Assembly (NCBI GenBank): GCA_018399335.1
Contig: JAGYNM010000004.1
Location: 1 to 48,853, forward strand
Source of the DNA: Bacteroidales bacterium
Lineage (GTDB): Bacteria; Bacteroidota; Bacteroidia; Bacteroidales; F082
Length of the DNA stretch: 48,853 nucleotides
Direction of reading: 5' to 3'
The position numbers were made by a program, and so were the translations under genes. Within the stretch, counting starts at the first letter, position 1; the number at the start of each line of letters is the position of its first letter. Of the stretch, positions 18,530-28,970 are shown one piece after another. The notes under the pieces were generated by a model. The model did no database searches, had not been told where the DNA came from, and was given only the letters and a program-made list of their open reading frames with translations.

Positions 18530-18856
18530 ATGTACGTATTTATCTCTATTTTAATCCTGATTATAAGCGTTTTATTGGGTTTAATTGTATTAGTTCAAAA
18601 TTCTAAAGGTGGCGGATTAGCCTCTAATTTTTCCTCCTCAAACCAGTTTATGGGTGTACGTCAAACAGCTGACTTTTTAGAAAAAGCCACCTGGTCGATG
18701 GCAGTTGCCTTATTGGTTTTAAGTTTGGTTGCTACCATGGCAATTCCAAAATTCAATGCTGCTGATGGTCAGTTCGACACCGAATTGCGCGAGCAAATTG
18801 AGCAAACGGCTCCGGTTGATTTCCAGGCACCACCTGCCCAGGATATCGAGGAATAA
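18530..18856 (+). CDS. secG: Preprotein translocase subunit SecG
   Basis: Small accessory subunit of the SecYEG channel. Two hydrophobic helices, at about residues 1-22 and 50-70, flank the family loop LVQNSKGGGLASNF. The acidic C-terminal extension (QAPPAQDIEE) is typical of Bacteroidota versions. 108 residues. Followed by a strong terminator, so it ends the sigma54-lptE-secG operon. Confidence 0.93.
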   Translation: MYVFISILILIISVLLGLIVLVQNSKGGGLASNFSSSNQFMGVRQTADFLEKATWSMAVALLVLSLVATMAIPKFNAADGQFDTELREQIEQTAPVDFQAPPAQDIEE

Positions 18857-18875
18857 ATTTTCTTACATAAAAAGA

Positions 18876-18921
18876 CACAAAAATGTCAGAATGTCACAAC
18901 ATTCTGACATTTTTTTTGTGT
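18876..18921 (+). terminator. Rho-independent terminator after secG
   Basis: A perfect 16-base stem (AAAAATGTCAGAATGT / ACATTCTGACATTTTT) with a CACA loop, then a run of T. It separates secG from groES. The stem is AT-rich. Confidence 0.8.
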
Positions 18922-19007
18922 TTTGGCTTTGGCACAAAATATGACAGCAGCAGTAAGTCCCGTGTCGGGATATAAGATGATTGAATAACTTTAAAAAAAA
19001 TAGATTT

Positions 19008-19286
19008 ATGGGAAAATTAACGCTTAAACCGTTAGCCGATCGCGTGGTAATTGAACCCGCAACCGCTGAACAAAAGACTGCCAGTGGAATTATTATTCCG
19101 GATACAGCCAAAGAAAAACCACAAAAAGGAACTGTTATTGCAGTTGGCCCGGGCACTGCCGATGCACCACTCACCGTTAAAGAAGGCGATCAGGTGCTTT
19201 ATGGCAAATATGCCGGCACTGAATTCACAATCGATGGTAATGATTACCTGATCATGCATGAAACAGACATTATAGCAATCATCTAA
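19008..19286 (+). CDS. groS: Co-chaperonin GroES
   Basis: Heptameric lid of the GroEL chamber. Start set at ATG 19008 ([17 protein letters not shown]); the TTG start at 18981 in the ORF track adds a non-conserved leader. 92 residues, with the mobile loop ([14 protein letters not shown]) and [15 protein letters not shown]. groEL follows after 37 bases. No CIRCE repeat upstream. Confidence 0.97.
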   Translation: MGKLTLKPLADRVVIEPATAEQKTASGIIIPDTAKEKPQKGTVIAVGPGTADAPLTVKEGDQVLYGKYAGTEFTIDGNDYLIMHETDIIAII

Positions 19287-19311
19287 TTAATCAAACAGCA
19301 ATTAACTTTAA

Positions 19312-20961
<1,650 letters not shown>

Positions 20962-20986
20962 AATTATTCGTCACAATATTTCTTGT

Positions 20987-21024
20987 AAAAACCGGTTCTG
21001 TTTTCAGTGCCGGTTTTTCTTTTG
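20987..21024 (+). terminator. Rho-independent terminator after groEL
   Basis: Stem AAAAACCGG (20987-20995) and CCGGTTTTT (21010-21018) with a 14-base loop, followed by a T-rich tract. Confidence 0.75.
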
Positions 21025-21038
21025 TCAGGCAACACAAA

Positions 21039-21066
21039 TGCGACAGCTACATTTTTATTACCTTTG
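21039..21066 (+). promoter_or_regulatory. Candidate promoter of the DUF4468 gene
   Basis: TG (21039-21040), an 18-base spacer and an exact -7 element TACCTTTG (21059-21066), 30 bases before ATG 21097. It lies inside the longer ORF proposed by the track (start 21007), which argues for the downstream start. Confidence 0.45.
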
Positions 21067-21096
21067 TCAGGCATGCTATATATCAATCGATTCGCT

Positions 21097-21642
21097 ATGA
21101 AAAATATTCTTTTTACAAGCATTTCGCTATTTCTTATGCTATTTTCTAATGTGGTTTTTGCACAAATCAAGACCATTCCTTTTGATGCAGAGGCAAAAAA
21201 AATCAAGTTTCAGCAGGTTATCGAAGAAGAAGCTGATCAGATGGAACTTTTTAACCGCTGCATCTTTTGGCTCAACGATTATTACAAAGATCCTGTTCGT
21301 GTTACAACTGTTCGCGATGCACCTTCAGGGAAAATTATGGGAAAACACACTATTCGATTGAAATATACGGACGATAAAGGAATAGAACAAACTGGCCCAA
21401 CTGTGATTTATGAATTTACGGTTGAAGTAAAAGACAATCGCTATCGCTATACCATTACCGAGTTGATGTTGAAAACTGCATCCCGTTTCGAAATTGAACG
21501 CTGGCTCGATAAAGAAGACCCTGCTTATGACCCCCGTTGGGAAAATTACCTGGATCAAATTGCTGAATACGTTGATCAATGGAGTGCATTTTTAATTGAA
21601 AAAATGAAACCCGAACCTGTTCCGGTAGAAGACGAGTGGTAA
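21097..21642 (+). CDS. Secreted DUF4468-type protein
   Basis: Start chosen at ATG 21097, giving a signal peptide (MKNILFTSISLFLMLFSNVVFAQ) and placing a promoter just upstream; the track start at 21007 would bury the signal. The 181-residue product has the DUF4468 pattern: I-x-F-x-Q-V near the N-terminus, ELFNRCIFWLNDYYKDP, GKIMGKHTIRLKY and YEFTVEVKDNRYRYTI. Exported, probably periplasmic or outer-membrane associated. The biological role of the family is unknown to me. Confidence 0.82.
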   Translation: MKNILFTSISLFLMLFSNVVFAQIKTIPFDAEAKKIKFQQVIEEEADQMELFNRCIFWLNDYYKDPVRVTTVRDAPSGKIMGKHTIRLKYTDDKGIEQTGPTVIYEFTVEVKDNRYRYTITELMLKTASRFEIERWLDKEDPAYDPRWENYLDQIAEYVDQWSAFLIEKMKPEPVPVEDEW

Positions 21643-21662
21643 AAAACTATTTGAGTGTTTCT

Positions 21663-21705
21663 TTGATTATGAAACTTTTATTCCGTTATTTTGTTTCTAG
21701 TTTTG
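21663..21705 (+). promoter_or_regulatory. Candidate promoter region of the mevalonate operon
   Basis: Two overlapping possibilities: TTG (21663-21665), a 20-base spacer and TTATTTTG (one mismatch); or an exact TAGTTTTG at 21698-21705 without a clear upstream TTG. Either makes ATG 21740 a more comfortable start for the reductase than ATG 21716. Confidence 0.35.
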
Positions 21706-21739
21706 ATCAACACTGATGCGTAACCAACAACAGGCATCC

Positions 21740-23068
21740 ATGAAAAGAAAACGCGATATCATTATAAAAGGCTTTTCCAAGCTTCTAAAAGAAGAAAAGC
21801 TGAAGCTTGTTGCGGAATATTTTGAAAATCCGGGTGAGGTTATCAGCCTGCTCAAAAGTTTTTGGCATACAGACGAAAGCCAACAAAAACTTTTTGATGA
21901 ATTCAGCGAAAACACCATTACTAACTTTTATATTCCTTATGGAATTTCGCCCAATGTGATCATCAATGGCCGTAACTATCTCGTTCCCATGGTAATTGAG
22001 GAAAGTTCGGTAGTTGCAGCAGCATCTGCAGCAGCCAAATTCTGGAGCGAGCGAGGTGGTTTTCATGCCGAAATTGTTGATGTAAAAAAGATCGGACAAG
22101 TTCATTTCAGCTGGAGCGGAAAACCCGAAACGCTGTCGCAATTGATGCCGCAGCTAAAAGAATATCTTATCCAGTCGGCAAAACCTATCACCGCAAATAT
22201 GGAAAAACGAGGCGGTGGAGTGCTTGATATTGAGCTGGTGAATATGACTGATAAACTCGAAAACTATTTCCAGTTGCTGGTAACTTTTGATACCCGGGAT
22301 TCTATGGGTGCCAATTTTATCAATTCGGTGCTGGAAGAATTTGGCCAAAGCCTGCGGCACTTCCTCTCTGAACAGATTCAGCTCAGTATAGAGGAAAGAC
22401 AGGTAGAAATCATCATGGCAATTCTTTCAAATTATACTCCTGAATGTGTGGTTAAAACCTGGGTAGAATGCTCCATTGACGAACTGGAAAATGTGGATGA
22501 AAAATTGTCGGGAATAGCATTTGCCCGAAAGTTTGAAAAAGCCGTAAAGATCGCTCAAATAGATACTTACAGAGCTACAACCCACAATAAAGGAATTTAC
22601 AACGGCATTGATGCAGTGGCTATAGCAACCGGAAACGACTTTAGAGCCATCGAAGCTGCCGGACATACCTATGCTTCACGAAACGGACACTATGAGAGCC
22701 TTTCAAGGGTAGAAATTGATCAAAACACTTTCCGTTTTATCCTTGAAGTGCCGCTTGCCTTAGGAACTGTTGGTGGTTTAACCAGCCTGCATCCGCTTGC
22801 CAGACAATCACTCGAATTGCTTGGCAATCCTACAGCCAATGAGCTAATGATGATTGCAGCAGTGATGGGGCTTGCCAATAATTTTTCTGCCGTGAAATCA
22901 CTTACCACAATTGGAATTCAGGCTGGTCACATGAAAATGCATCTTTTCAATATCCTCAACCATTTCAAGGCCAGCGAAGCCGAGAAATCAGCCGCAGTGG
23001 ATCACTTTAAAGATCAAAAAGTTTCATTCTCCAGCGTTGGTAAATACATTGCTTCACTTCGCAGCTAA
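21740..23068 (+). CDS. Hydroxymethylglutaryl-CoA reductase (class II type)
   Basis: Reduces HMG-CoA to mevalonate; in this operon it would act in the biosynthetic direction. Motifs: NTITNFYIPYGISPN, the catalytic Glu in MVIEESSVVAAASAAAKFW, the Lys in HNKGIYNGIDAVAIATGND with its Asp, GHTYASRNGHYESLS, and a C-terminal His in QAGHMKMHLFNILNHF. I prefer ATG 21740 (MKRKRD) over 21716; about 442 residues either way. First gene of a four-gene mevalonate operon: its stop abuts the next gene's GTG start with no gap. Frame intact. Confidence 0.94.
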   Translation: MKRKRDIIIKGFSKLLKEEKLKLVAEYFENPGEVISLLKSFWHTDESQQKLFDEFSENTITNFYIPYGISPNVIINGRNYLVPMVIEESSVVAAASAAAKFWSERGGFHAEIVDVKKIGQVHFSWSGKPETLSQLMPQLKEYLIQSAKPITANMEKRGGGVLDIELVNMTDKLENYFQLLVTFDTRDSMGANFINSVLEEFGQSLRHFLSEQIQLSIEERQVEIIMAILSNYTPECVVKTWVECSIDELENVDEKLSGIAFARKFEKAVKIAQIDTYRATTHNKGIYNGIDAVAIATGNDFRAIEAAGHTYASRNGHYESLSRVEIDQNTFRFILEVPLALGTVGGLTSLHPLARQSLELLGNPTANELMMIAAVMGLANNFSAVKSLTTIGIQAGHMKMHLFNILNHFKASEAEKSAAVDHFKDQKVSFSSVGKYIASLRS

Positions 23069-24010
23069 GTGGATAATATACAAACATTTAAAGCAAACGG
23101 AAAACTCCTGCTAACGGGGGAGTATCTTGTGCTTTATGGCGCCAATGCACTTGCTATGCCTGTCAATAAAGGACAGCAAATGGAGATAAGCACAACTGTA
23201 AATACCGGAAGCCCAAAAATTATCTGGGAAGCTTACAAAGCTGACGGACTATGGTTCAGCGTAACATTTAAACTTTCGGACTTCAGCATAGTGGAAACAT
23301 CAGATGCAATGCGGGCTAATAAGTTACAACTGATCTTAATTACTTTGCAGCAACTCAATCCTACAATTTTTGCCAAACAACAAAACTATCATTTTCGCAC
23401 CCGGATGGATTTTGCCCCAGAATGGGGTTTTGGCAGCAGTTCAACGCTCATAGTAATGCTTTCGCGCTGGGCCAAAGTGAATCCCTATACTTTGTTGAAT
23501 TTCTCTATTGGCGGCTCGGGATACGATATCGCTTGCGGTATGGTTTCAGAACCAATTATCTATCAATTAAAAGGATTACAACCACAACACCGACCCGTAA
23601 ACTTCGATCCGCCTTTTAAATCACATCTGTATTTTGTTTATCAGGGCAAAAAACAAGACAGCGCAAAAGCTATTCGCAAGTTTCAGGAAGAAACCCCACT
23701 CGAAAAGATCAAACAAGCTGTTGAAATCCTGAATAAGATTACTGATGAAGTTATCCAATGCAAAAACTTTGATGTTTTTTACGAATTAATGAAACAACAC
23801 GAAACACTGATAGCTGAGCTCACAGGATTAACGCCAATACAATTTTATTACCCTGATTTTAAAGGCGTAATGAAATCGCTGGGTGCCTGGGGGGGCGACT
23901 TTTTGCTGGCTGCTTCCCCTCAGGATGAACAGGAAATGATGCACTATTTTCAACAAAACAACTTGAGCCCTGTTTTTAGATTCGATGATTTAACCATTAA
24001 AGCCCTTTAA
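23069..24010 (+). CDS. GYDIA-family GHMP kinase, candidate phosphomevalonate kinase
   Basis: 313-residue GHMP-fold kinase: N-terminal GKLLLTGEYLVLYGANALA, ATP loop GFGSSSTLIVML and the family signature GGSGYDIACG. It starts with GTG directly after the reductase stop. The operon supplies mevalonate kinase and decarboxylase but no other GHMP enzyme, so phosphorylation of phosphomevalonate is the step left for it; this is inferred from context. The C-terminal glycine loop is replaced by AWGGDFLLAAS, divergent from classical phosphomevalonate kinases. Confidence 0.85.
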   Translation: MDNIQTFKANGKLLLTGEYLVLYGANALAMPVNKGQQMEISTTVNTGSPKIIWEAYKADGLWFSVTFKLSDFSIVETSDAMRANKLQLILITLQQLNPTIFAKQQNYHFRTRMDFAPEWGFGSSSTLIVMLSRWAKVNPYTLLNFSIGGSGYDIACGMVSEPIIYQLKGLQPQHRPVNFDPPFKSHLYFVYQGKKQDSAKAIRKFQEETPLEKIKQAVEILNKITDEVIQCKNFDVFYELMKQHETLIAELTGLTPIQFYYPDFKGVMKSLGAWGGDFLLAASPQDEQEMMHYFQQNNLSPVFRFDDLTIKAL

Positions 24011-24012
24011 TA

Positions 24013-25086
24013 ATGCACTATTTGGAAAAAAAATGGCTTTCGGAAGCCAGGCAAATTACTTCTGAAATTCAAGGCCGCCTTTCCTGGCAAAGTCCATCCA
24101 ATATTGCGCTCGTAAAATATTGGGGAAAACATGGTAATCAACTTCCCAACAATCCATCCATTTCATTCACCTTGAGCGAATCGCGCACAGAAACTACGAT
24201 TCATTATTCACCACGGGAGACTAAGGAATCGATCCGTTTCTTCTTCGAAGGAAAGGAAAATAGCGCTTTTGGCCAGAAAATTGAGAGCTTTCTTACGTCT
24301 ATAAAACCATTTTTTCCTTTTTTGGATCAGCTTCACCTCAAAATTGAGAGCTACAATACCTTCCCCCACTCGTCGGGGATTGCCTCCAGCGCATCAGCGA
24401 TGAGCGCTTTGGTTATGGGAATTCTTGACCTGGAAAAAACAATTAGCGGACAAGCTGTTGATTTAATAAAGGCCTCCTGGTTTTCGCGTTTGGCCTCCGG
24501 AAGCGCCTCACGATCTGTTTATCCCCATGCCGCTTTGTGGGGAAAAACATCAGCTTTGCCAGAAAGTTCCGATCATTATGCAATCGCATTGCAATCGCAT
24601 TTACATCCCATTTTCATGAATTTTCGCGACAGCATTTTAATCACAGATTCTGAGAAAAAAGCTGTTTCAAGTCGTGCAGGTCATGCCCTTATGGATGACA
24701 ATCCTTATGCGAAAGCCAGATACCAAACAGCTAATCAAAATACTATTGAACTGCTTAACGCCTTGCAAAAAGGTGATTTAGAGCACTTTATTCAAATCAC
24801 CGAATCTGAGGCTTTGCAGTTACATGCTTTGATGATGAGCTCCAACCCATCATTCATCTTAATGAAGCCCAACAGCTTAAGCATAATTTCTGCCATTCAG
24901 CATTTTCGTAAAAATACACGAATACCACTTTGTTTTACCTTGGATGCCGGCCCAAATATTCACCTGCTTTATCCCGAGAATTACAAGGAAAAAGTATTGG
25001 ATCTCATTCAAAATGAATTAATCCAATGGTGTCAAAATGAATACTGGATTGACGACAAAACCGGACATGGACCTTCGTCTCTTTAA
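24013..25086 (+). CDS. mvaD: Diphosphomevalonate decarboxylase family protein
   Basis: ATP-dependent decarboxylation giving isopentenyl diphosphate. 357 residues with family landmarks: SNIALVKYWGKHGNQLPNN, HSSGIASSASAMSAL (ATP loop), GSASRSVYPHAALWG and the catalytic Asp region TLDAGPNIHLLYP. Related enzymes may act on mevalonate 3,5-bisphosphate, so substrate choice is not settled by sequence alone. Starts 2 bases after the GYDIA kinase. Confidence 0.93.
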   Translation: MHYLEKKWLSEARQITSEIQGRLSWQSPSNIALVKYWGKHGNQLPNNPSISFTLSESRTETTIHYSPRETKESIRFFFEGKENSAFGQKIESFLTSIKPFFPFLDQLHLKIESYNTFPHSSGIASSASAMSALVMGILDLEKTISGQAVDLIKASWFSRLASGSASRSVYPHAALWGKTSALPESSDHYAIALQSHLHPIFMNFRDSILITDSEKKAVSSRAGHALMDDNPYAKARYQTANQNTIELLNALQKGDLEHFIQITESEALQLHALMMSSNPSFILMKPNSLSIISAIQHFRKNTRIPLCFTLDAGPNIHLLYPENYKEKVLDLIQNELIQWCQNEYWIDDKTGHGPSSL

Positions 25087-25089
25087 ATA

Positions 25090-26013
25090 ATGAGCACACC
25101 AGAAAAATCATACCCGGGAAAAATCATGCTATTTGGAGAATACAGCATCATTTGTGGCTCCAAGGCCTTGGTTATTCCTTACGATAAAGTGAGTGGCAGG
25201 TGGGAGTTTCAACCGGATGGCATTTCACTATCTGCTTCCATAAGAGATTCTCAAAAAGAACTTAGAAAACTGATTGAGTATTTAAATTCTAAACCAAGCA
25301 TTGCTGATATTATTGATTTGCAGAGTTTTATCAAAGATGTGGAATCTGGTCTCTATTTTAATTCCACCATTCCACAACAATACGGAGTTGGCAGCTCAGG
25401 CGCATTAGTTGCAGCACTATATGATCGTTACAAACGATATAACGAAGGTGATTTGGAGCAATTAAAAACAAACTTAGCGCTTATCGAGTCGGCCTTTCAT
25501 GGCAATAGTTCAGGGATTGACCCACTCTGTTGCTATCTTAACGAAGCTGTTTATATCGACCAAAAAGCCGACCCAAGACCGATAAAGTTATCAAATACTA
25601 ATGAAATATCTGTTTTCCTTATCGACACACATATAAGTTCATCCACAGAGCCTTTAGTATCATATTTCAAAGACAAATTGCTTTATTATTCATTTTTCAA
25701 AAAACTGTTATATTCATATATACCGATAGTTAATAATGCTATTGAAGATTATATCAATCATCGCTATAATGCTCTTTACGAAAAAGTAGAATTCATCGGA
25801 GCAATTCAATTTGAGCTATTTGACAAAATGATTCCTGATGAATTGAAACAGCTATTTAAACCGGATTCTTCCAGACCTTTTCAGCTTAAACTTTGTGGTT
25901 CTGGAGGAGGTGGCTATTTGTTGGGTTTCACCTTAAAACCGGACGAAACTAAATCTTTTTTAGTCGATAAAAATCTCACTTTTCAGTTTCTCAAACCTAC
26001 TAATTTTTGTTAG
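25090..26013 (+). CDS. Mevalonate kinase (GHMP family)
   Basis: Phosphorylates mevalonate at the 5-OH. 307 residues: PGKIMLFGEYSIICGSKALVIP, ATP loop GVGSSGALVAALYDRY, catalytic HGNSSGIDPLCCYL and C-terminal glycine motif LCGSGGGGYLLGF. Starts 3 bases after mvaD and ends the operon. mvaS and an IPP isomerase are not in this window. Frame intact. Confidence 0.92.
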   Translation: MSTPEKSYPGKIMLFGEYSIICGSKALVIPYDKVSGRWEFQPDGISLSASIRDSQKELRKLIEYLNSKPSIADIIDLQSFIKDVESGLYFNSTIPQQYGVGSSGALVAALYDRYKRYNEGDLEQLKTNLALIESAFHGNSSGIDPLCCYLNEAVYIDQKADPRPIKLSNTNEISVFLIDTHISSSTEPLVSYFKDKLLYYSFFKKLLYSYIPIVNNAIEDYINHRYNALYEKVEFIGAIQFELFDKMIPDELKQLFKPDSSRPFQLKLCGSGGGGYLLGFTLKPDETKSFLVDKNLTFQFLKPTNFC

Positions 26014-26079
26014 CATAATTTTAGCTAATAATTGTCACTTTCTTTTGCAATTAGTCTAAATTATTTGCCTTAATATACC

Positions 26080-26087
26080 TATCTTTG
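26080..26087 (+). promoter_or_regulatory. Candidate -7 element upstream of the cyanophycinase-like genes
   Basis: Exact TAnnTTTG match (TATCTTTG), 38 bases before ATG 26125. No TTG at the expected upstream position. Confidence 0.4.
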
Positions 26088-26124
26088 TTTAGGCATATAA
26101 GTACAACATATACAGCACGCTACC

Positions 26125-28076
26125 ATGAAAAAGAGTTCTCTTTTATTATTGCAATTGTTATTAGTAGGTTTTGTTGGTTTGAGTCAGACTATTCCCGGAA
26201 AAATAATGCTTGTTGGAGGAGGAAGCGAAACAGCAGGTGGTTGGAGCGATGAGCCCTATACATGGGCAGTAGATGAATCCGCAAATAAACGGGTAGCAAT
26301 TATTGGCGTTAATAATGATGTTAGCGAGTGGTTGCCAAATTATTTCATGGATAACTGCGGAGCTGTTTTTGCAAAGAATTTTATTGTCCCTAACCAATCA
26401 GTTGCTAATCAGCAGAGCGTTTACGATAGTTTGATTACTTATGATGTTGTTTTTTTTCGCGGAGGTGATCAATACGATTATTACAGTCGTTTCAAAAACA
26501 CGCTATTGCAGGAAGCAGTAGCTGAAACTTTTGGAAGTGGCGGGGTTATTGCCGGCACCTCGGCTGGCCTACATATACTTTCCGGTGTAGTTTTCACCGC
26601 CCGCAATGGGACTGTCTATCCTGAAGAAGCAATTGAAAATCCTTACAACCAATACATGACGCTTGCGGATGACTTTTTCAGTTTCATGCCTAATATGGTT
26701 TTTGAAAGTCACACAGCCGAACGTGCCCGATTTGCCAGAGTTATAGGATTCATGGGACGTTGGAAACTTGATGGCAACATTCCTCCACTGGGTATTGCTG
26801 TTGACGACAAATCCGCTTTCTGTATCGGCTCAGATTTGAAGGGCAAAGCTTATGGAACAGGCGCCGTAGGAGTTTATTATGCCGGCGAAGACAATAACTT
26901 CAGGCTTAGCGGACAAAAATTACTGGCAGATAATATTCATGTGAGTCAACTTGTTCATCATACTGAGATTGATCTAAATTCACTTGAAGTATCTGGCTAT
27001 GAAACCCTTATTGAGACTAGTGAATCAGAGGTCTATGGTATTCCACTTTGGTTAAGTGGTTCTGACAATCTCGCACACAATCAGGAATTAATTCAGGAAT
27101 TTTGCAATTTCCAGAATACTTCTGATAGCATCATTCTTATAACGAATCAACAAAATGTTTCGGTTAATAATCTGATCTCACAGCTTAATAACCAGGGTTC
27201 AATCGTATCTGTTGTTGAAGCCAATCCCATGAATGGGAATAATCCAGAAGTTCAACAAAAATTTACATATTGGAAAAAGCTTGTTTTTATCAGAATGATT
27301 ATCTCCAGTTTGATGGATTTTATACAAGGCACACCCAATGGTCAGTTGCTTATGAATCTCATTATCAATGGCTCCAAACAGATTGCAATGATTGGTGGCG
27401 ACCAGGTAGCTTTGCTGGTAAGACAGCGATTTTGAACTATGCCCAGGAATATACAAGCTATGATGGTTGCTGGATATAAGCGATGGTATGGGTTTTCTGC
27501 AAAATATGATCGTAATGCCTAATACTTTTCTCAATCAATCGATAATGAAAATGCCGCAACAAGTGTGCCTTATGCGATGATTTCAGAAATCTTGGTTTTG
27601 GCTTATGGTTATCCGAAGGCAATTATGCACGTTTTCTCCTTCGGATGAAAATTACGAACCTAACTGTCTCAGGTGATTTTCCAGCCATATTGTCCCATAA
27701 ACAACAATACTTTTGGAAAGCTTACGGATCAATCGGCGGTAAGTTCTGGTAACCCAAGTGCCGGATTTAAGCTGTTGACTTACAAATTATTAGACAATAC
27801 AACACCTTTTGTTATTGACCTTACCAACAGCTTAACTGATTTGCGTTCGCAGCAGCTTGTTCCCTATCCTAATCCAGCGACCAACACACTTCAATTAGCA
27901 GAATCTTTTGCCGGAAAATCGTTTTTATCCTTGATTCAGGTGGTAAAACCCAACATTCAGGAATTATTGGCCTGGATGGGAGAGTTGATGTAAGCTTTTT
28001 ATCAGGCGGGAATTACATTATTCAAGTTGTTACAAGTCCTACTAAAATTAACGCATTTAAATTCGGTGTATTATGA
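26125..28076 (+). CDS. Secreted S51/cyanophycinase-like peptidase with T9SS tail, 3' half frameshifted
   Basis: Signal peptide (MKKSSLLLLQLLLVGFVG), then a peptidase S51 domain: PGKIMLVGGGSE, VVFFRGGDQ, nucleophile Ser146 in AGTSAG, ESHTAERARFAR (positions of the cyanophycinase DQHFxxRxRxxR segment, with Glu-Ser for Asp-Gln) and GIAVDDKSA. The track ORF stops at 27435, but reading continues in other frames: FAGKTAILNYAQEY, GMGFLQNMIVMPN, NAATSVPYAMISE and LVPYPNPATNTLQLAES, ending in a T9SS tail (LSGGNYIIQVV...) with TGA at 28074-28076. At least four indels lie between about 27250 and 27950. Reconstructed length about 650 residues. Predicted extracellular; cyanophycin is the likely substrate but unproven. 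Confidence 0.8.
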
Positions 28077-28928
28077 GAATATTTGGTTGCTTTAAGTCTG
28101 GCTATACTCTTTAGCTTATCAGGGTTTGGTTTTTTGGCCAATCGCAAACTGCTTCTGCGCAGGAGACAAAGGTAAACTATACATTATCAGCGGAGGCAAA
28201 CGTCCGGTATCCATGATACAGGATATTATTGAAGTTTCGGGGATCGATAAACAAAAGACTATGGCATTGTGTTGCCCATGTCGAACAGCGAACCTGATAC
28301 CAGCTTTTATTATGCATGGCTTTCTTTTGCCAACCAGATTTGAAAGGCTTGTTAATTTAAACATACAAGACAAACAGAAATGACCGCTTCGGGCTTGACT
28401 CTGTGTGCGCAATGCGCCGTTGATCTATTTACCGGGAGGGAATCAAAGCAAATTTGGCGCGGAGATCGTTGGCCGCTCACCATTGCATCAGGCCATTCTG
28501 GATGCTTATCAAAACGGAGCAACAATAGCTGGAACAAGCTGGGGCAGCAGTTCAAAGCAAGAAAATGATTACCGGTAATGAACTTAAGTATGAAAAATAC
28601 CGGTGAATACCGCAGTATTGAGGCCAATAATGACGAAATAAGCCGAGGGCTGGGATTGCTGGAGCATGCCATTATTGACCAGCATTTTATCAAGCGGATG
28701 CGCATGAATCATTTGATCGCGGCAGCCATTGAAAACCCGGAGGAATTATTAATCGGGATTGATGAGTCAACAGCAATATTGGTTGATGGAGATGTTGCAC
28801 ATGTGGGCTTATCAGGTAGTTGTTCTTCGGAACAGCAAAAGGGATAAAGGAAAATAAAGGATTGTTAGGTGCTGAAGGCATGACGCAGTATTTATCTTCC
28901 AGGTGAACAATTTGACTTAGAGCCATAA
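28073..28928 (+). pseudogene. Second secreted cyanophycinase (peptidase S51), frameshifted
   Basis: ATG 28073 overlaps the previous stop (ATGA). Successive frames give a signal peptide (LVALSLAILFSLSGFG), GKLYIISGGKRPVSMIQDI, LIYLPGGNQSKFGAEIVG, AILDAYQNGATIAGTS (serine nucleophile; two bases are missing in GTSAGAAV), MITGNELK, GLGLLEHAIIDQHFIKRMR and GIDESTAILVDGDVAHV, ending EQFDLEP. DQHF-x2-R-x-R matches the arginine-rich substrate pocket of CphB-type cyanophycinases as I recall it; the third arginine is replaced by His. Span about 285 residues, normal for the family. No T9SS tail. Cyanophycinases cut cyanophycin to beta-Asp-Arg. Five or more indels, probably sequence errors. Confidence 0.78.
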
Positions 28929-28956
28929 AAAGCCCGAAAACTCCGGAGCTTTTTAT
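28925..28956. terminator. Bidirectional terminator between convergent operons
   Basis: Nine-base stem ATAAAAAGC / GCTTTTTAT (28925-28933, 28948-28956) with an inner CCG/CGG pairing. It follows the cyanophycinase stop and, on the other strand, the end of the SusCD operon at 28971. Confidence 0.65.
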
Positions 28957-28970
28957 CAGTGCATTCAATT

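Noticed and set aside
18930-19008. CIRCE/HrcA operator before groES
   Set aside because: No TTAGCACTC-N9-GAGTGCTAA repeat; only a short TCCCG/CGGGA hairpin is present.
26125-28076. Programmed ribosomal frameshifting in the S51 gene
   Set aside because: Several frame changes in a short span, without a slippery site plus structure; neighbouring genes show the same indels.
28126-28705. Independent small genes 28126-28383, 28380-28568, 28119-28412(-) and 28352-28705(-)
   Set aside because: The plus-strand pieces join into one cyanophycinase; the minus-strand ORFs are shadows.
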